In this document: in pieces, positions 61,861 to 64,000 of the stretch
Position numbering within the stretch: the stretch's first letter is position 1
How the letters are laid out: the number at the start of each line of letters is the position of its first letter
NCBI GenBank assembly: GCA_963701435.1
Contig: CAVPAL010000004.1
Location: 1-64,000, forward strand
DNA: 64,000 nucleotides
From: JAACFF01 sp963701435
GTDB lineage: Bacteria > Chloroflexota > Anaerolineae > Promineifilales > Promineifilaceae
Direction: 5' to 3'
Notes under the pieces: generated by a model
What the model was told of the DNA's origin: nothing
What the model saw: only the letters and a program-made list of their open reading frames with translations
The model's database searches: none
Program-made: the position numbers and the translations under genes

Positions 61861-61981
61861 CTCCGTAAGCTTTTAATGTTCTGTCTCGTCGAGGATATGT
61901 GTATAATTGTAGGCTAGAGTTATCGGTTTTTTCAAACATCGATACTTTGTATGAAAAAACTATATTAAGAACAGGTATTTT

Positions 61982-62878
61982 ATGGAAATTAGTGGGCCAA
62001 GATTGCGTTTACTACTGCGTGAAGCGGGGCGCAATACAGAATCGGGAAAATTGGCAGCCGCGGCTGATTTGTACCGCCAAATATTGGAAGAAGCGCCGGA
62101 ATCACAAGAGGCATGGTTGGGTCTGGCGCGGGTGACGCAATCTCCAGTCGAAAAACAGGCGGCTTATGAGCACGTGTTGACTTTGGAGCCGGATAATCAG
62201 TCCGCGCAAGAAGGTTTAGAGCAGTTAAAAAAGGGGGTATTTGAGGAAGCGGCCGTTTCCAATCCACCAACTGCGCCTGAAATTCAGACAAATAATCCGG
62301 CGCCGGCTCCCGCAGCCGACGTTGTACAGTCTCAAGATCATGCTCATGATCCTGGCGCGCATCAGGAACTGCAAGCCGCAAGCGAAGCTTTTGAACTTTA
62401 TTGTTACCGTCACCCGGACCGGGAAACGTCCCTGCGCTGCTACAAATGCAATAAACCGATTTGTATCGAATGTACCAATAAGACCCCGGTTGGCTATCTG
62501 TGCCCGGACTGCCAGCGTGAAGCGGAAGATGCATTCTATAACGCCAAAGCAACTGATAACCTCATTGCCTTACTGGTTGCGCTACCTATAAGTTTGCTGG
62601 CCGGTTTTGTTTTAAGGTTTGTTGGCGGCGGGTTTTTCTTTTGGCTGATTATTTTCTTTGCCGGCGGCGCCGTGGGCAGTTTTATTGGCCAATTATCCAA
62701 GCGCGCCATTGGCAAACGGCGCGGCCGTTATATTCCCTATATTGTGGCGGGATGTATTATATTTGGCGTTCTCTTTTTCTACTGGCCCGCTTTGCTCACA
62801 TTGCAATTAGGCGCTTTAATAACGCCTGGCATTTATTTGTTCATCGCGATGCCGGCTGCGTATTACTGGTCGCGCTAA
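61982..62878 (+). CDS. Membrane protein with TPR and B-box-type zinc finger
   Basis: 298 residues. N-terminal TPR-like helices (AAADLYRQILEEAPESQEAWLGLAR, about residues 24-48), then a proline/alanine linker. A zinc finger follows: CYRHPDRETSLRCYKCNKPIC (about 139-159) with IECTNKTPVGYLCPDC next, a B-box-like arrangement of cysteines and histidine. Three or four membrane segments fill the C-terminal third (LIALLVALPISLLAGFVLRF, FFFWLIIFFAGGAVGSFIG, YIVAGCIIFGVLFFYW). TPR and zinc finger should face the cytoplasm. Related TPR/B-box membrane proteins are common in Chloroflexota by recollection; function unknown. Ends 12 bp before recN. Confidence 0.83.
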   Translation: MEISGPRLRLLLREAGRNTESGKLAAAADLYRQILEEAPESQEAWLGLARVTQSPVEKQAAYEHVLTLEPDNQSAQEGLEQLKKGVFEEAAVSNPPTAPEIQTNNPAPAPAADVVQSQDHAHDPGAHQELQAASEAFELYCYRHPDRETSLRCYKCNKPICIECTNKTPVGYLCPDCQREAEDAFYNAKATDNLIALLVALPISLLAGFVLRFVGGGFFFWLIIFFAGGAVGSFIGQLSKRAIGKRRGRYIPYIVAGCIIFGVLFFYWPALLTLQLGALITPGIYLFIAMPAAYYWSR

Positions 62879-62890
62879 TAAATTTTACCC

Positions 62891-64000
62891 ATGCTGATCG
62901 AACTGACGATACAAAATTTTGCGATTATTGATAAGCTGCGCATGCAGCTTGCGCCCGGATTTAATGTCCTGACCGGCGAAACCGGAGCAGGCAAGTCAAT
63001 TATTTTGGACGCCGTCATGCTGGTGTTGGGGGGGCGCGCCGATGTCAGCAGCGTGCGCGCCGGGCAGGATAACGCCTTTGTGGAGGCTGTTTTCCGCCTG
63101 ACGCCGGCTCTAGAAACGGCCGTTGCTCCCATTCTCACCGCTGAAGGTCTGGACGATGAACAAAATGACACCCTGCTGCTGGCGCGCGAGTTGCGTCTGA
63201 ACGGCCGTAACATTTGCCGCGTGAACGGCCGTTCCGTCAGCCTGAGCGTTTTGCGCGACCTTGCCGAACCGCTGATCGATATTCATGGGCAGGGAGAACA
63301 TCTGTCATTACTCAAGCCCCGCGCCCATTTGCCGCTGCTAGATTCTTATGCGCGCCTGGTCGATGAGCGCAAGGCGCTGTCGCGGGAAGTACGCCAATAT
63401 CAAGCCGTTCGGCAAGAACTGCAAATTTTACGCCGCGATGAACGTCTGCTGGCGCAGCGCCTCGACATGCTGCAATTCCAGATTGAGGAAATTGAGACGG
63501 CCAAACTGCGCGAAAACGAAGAGGAAGAACTGCGGGGAGAACGCACGCGCCTGGCTAATGCGGAAAAACTGGCCCAATTTGCCGCAGAAGTTGTTGTACA
63601 GATAAATGGCCAGGGGGACGACAATCCGGCGGCTGTTGATCTCATGGGGCAGGCAGAGCGCGCGCTGGGACAGTTAGCGCGTCTTGATGAATCCAAAGCG
63701 CCCCTGCTGGCCGAATTGCAAGGATTAATTTTCCAGCTTAATGAACTGGCGTCGTCGGTCCAGGATTATCACGACGATTTGGAATTTGATCCTCACCGGC
63801 TTGATGAAGTGGAGGAACGGCTGGAACTACTCAATACGCTCAAACGGAAATATGGCGATTCCATTGGCGCTATTCTGGCCGCCTGTGAAAAAGCCAGGGT
63901 TGAAGTGGAGCAAATCAGCCATAACGAAGAACGGATCACAGAATTGGAAAAAGAACGTGAGCGCTTGCTGCGCCAGATTGGTAAATTGGGAGAGGCTTTG
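62891..64000 (+). CDS. recN: DNA repair protein RecN (truncated by window end)
   Basis: The first 370 codons are present; the frame is open at the window edge. The start MLIELTIQNFAIIDKL and Walker A LTGETGAGKSIILDAV (about residues 28-43) are diagnostic, followed by LGGRAD and IDIHGQGEHLSLLKP (about 137-151). A long coiled coil begins near residue 160. RecN is an SMC-like ATPase that binds DNA ends in double-strand break repair. Full length would be about 550-600 residues. Three ACGGCCGT copies lie near 63117, 63201 and 63225. Confidence 0.95.
   Translation, partial: MLIELTIQNFAIIDKLRMQLAPGFNVLTGETGAGKSIILDAVMLVLGGRADVSSVRAGQDNAFVEAVFRLTPALETAVAPILTAEGLDDEQNDTLLLARELRLNGRNICRVNGRSVSLSVLRDLAEPLIDIHGQGEHLSLLKPRAHLPLLDSYARLVDERKALSREVRQYQAVRQELQILRRDERLLAQRLDMLQFQIEEIETAKLRENEEEELRGERTRLANAEKLAQFAAEVVVQINGQGDDNPAAVDLMGQAERALGQLARLDESKAPLLAELQGLIFQLNELASSVQDYHDDLEFDPHRLDEVEERLELLNTLKRKYGDSIGAILAACEKARVEVEQISHNEERITELEKERERLLRQIGKLGEAL

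Larger units (their letters stand above)
337..63232. repeat. Highly iterated palindrome ACGGCCGT, dispersed
   Basis: The 8-bp palindrome ACGGCCGT, often extended to AACGGCCGTT or GAAACGGCCGTTTCC, recurs roughly 60 times by eye; chance expectation for an 8-mer is about one per 64 kb. Copies lie inside genes in different reading frames (encoding for example TAV, NGR or GRL) and between genes. Copies are dense at 5.4-21.9 kb, 27.5-35.8 kb and 52.5-63.3 kb. None is seen in 22.0-24.7 kb or 45.6-49.6 kb. The count is manual and approximate. Dispersed iterated palindromes such as HIP1 of cyanobacteria are a known phenomenon; the function here is unknown. Confidence 0.9.

Noticed and set aside
1..64000. 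CRISPR array or prophage
   Set aside because: No regularly spaced direct repeats of 24-40 bp with unique spacers and no phage structural, packaging or lysis genes were found. The recombinase element carries no phage genes in the part visible.

Overview
The window looks like chromosomal DNA of a Chloroflexota bacterium, probably Anaerolineae. This is inferred from gene content: a bacterial acyl-CoA-binding protein, zinc-ribbon/LysM membrane proteins, an XdhD-like molybdoenzyme, paired YeeE/YedE transporters, and very large lamin-tail nucleases. No rRNA is present to confirm it. The only tRNA is tRNA-Asp(GTC). A palindrome, ACGGCCGT, occurs roughly 60 times in 64 kb where about one copy is expected by chance. 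It behaves like a genomic signature of the host, similar to HIP1 in cyanobacteria.

Layout. 0.5-5.3 kb: a mobile element with small accessory genes (DUF2958, an excisionase-like HTH protein, unknowns) and a large serine recombinase that ends against tRNA-Asp; nearly every gene carries indel frameshifts, several at homopolymer runs. 5.3-18.1 kb: intact resident genes, namely a GT9 glycosyltransferase, a zinc-ribbon/LysM protein, a dihydroorotate dehydrogenase-like protein, the XdhD-like enzyme, a Cof-type HAD phosphatase, an acyl-CoA-binding protein, a cyclophilin, a 276-bp inverted-repeat element and a heterodimeric ABC exporter. 18.6-33.1 kb: five secreted enzymes that look like an extracellular nucleic-acid and phosphate scavenging island (two ExeM-like nucleases, a 5'-nucleotidase, a PhoX-like protein and an EEP hydrolase); two of the five are frameshifted. 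33.1-37.1 kb: a minus-strand group (unknown protein, class III aminotransferase, Asp/Glu racemase family, J-domain protein).

37.3-43.9 kb: an ArsR-type regulator with palindromic operators, an octaheme tetrathionate-reductase-type cytochrome, a protein joining seven c-type hemes to a membrane cytochrome b module, and two YeeE/YedE transporters, the second fused to a rhodanese domain that has lost its cysteine. Together they suggest uptake of a sulfur oxyanion and electron transfer to or from it.

44.0-51.7 kb: the most unusual region. Unrelated, mostly single genes all lie on one strand, several followed directly by an imperfect inverted repeat with integron attC architecture: RYYYAAC/GTTRRRY-type ends, paired inner arms, and in two sites a single extrahelical A. 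The genes are an epimerase, an HD-domain fragment, an acyl-CoA ligase, a small membrane protein, a broken HigB with intact HigA, Phd/Doc fragments, a TfoX-like protein and a phospholipase-C-like phosphoesterase. No integron integrase is visible, so this is best read as an integrase-less cassette cluster (CALIN-like) or the distal part of an integron.

51.8-64 kb: housekeeping and glycan genes, namely uridine kinase; a flippase, two GT2 glycosyltransferases, a sulfotransferase, an unknown protein and a methyltransferase in one tight operon; HisS; NAD kinase; a 134-bp inverted-repeat insertion with 9-bp target duplication; a TPR/zinc-finger membrane protein; and the start of RecN, cut by the window edge.
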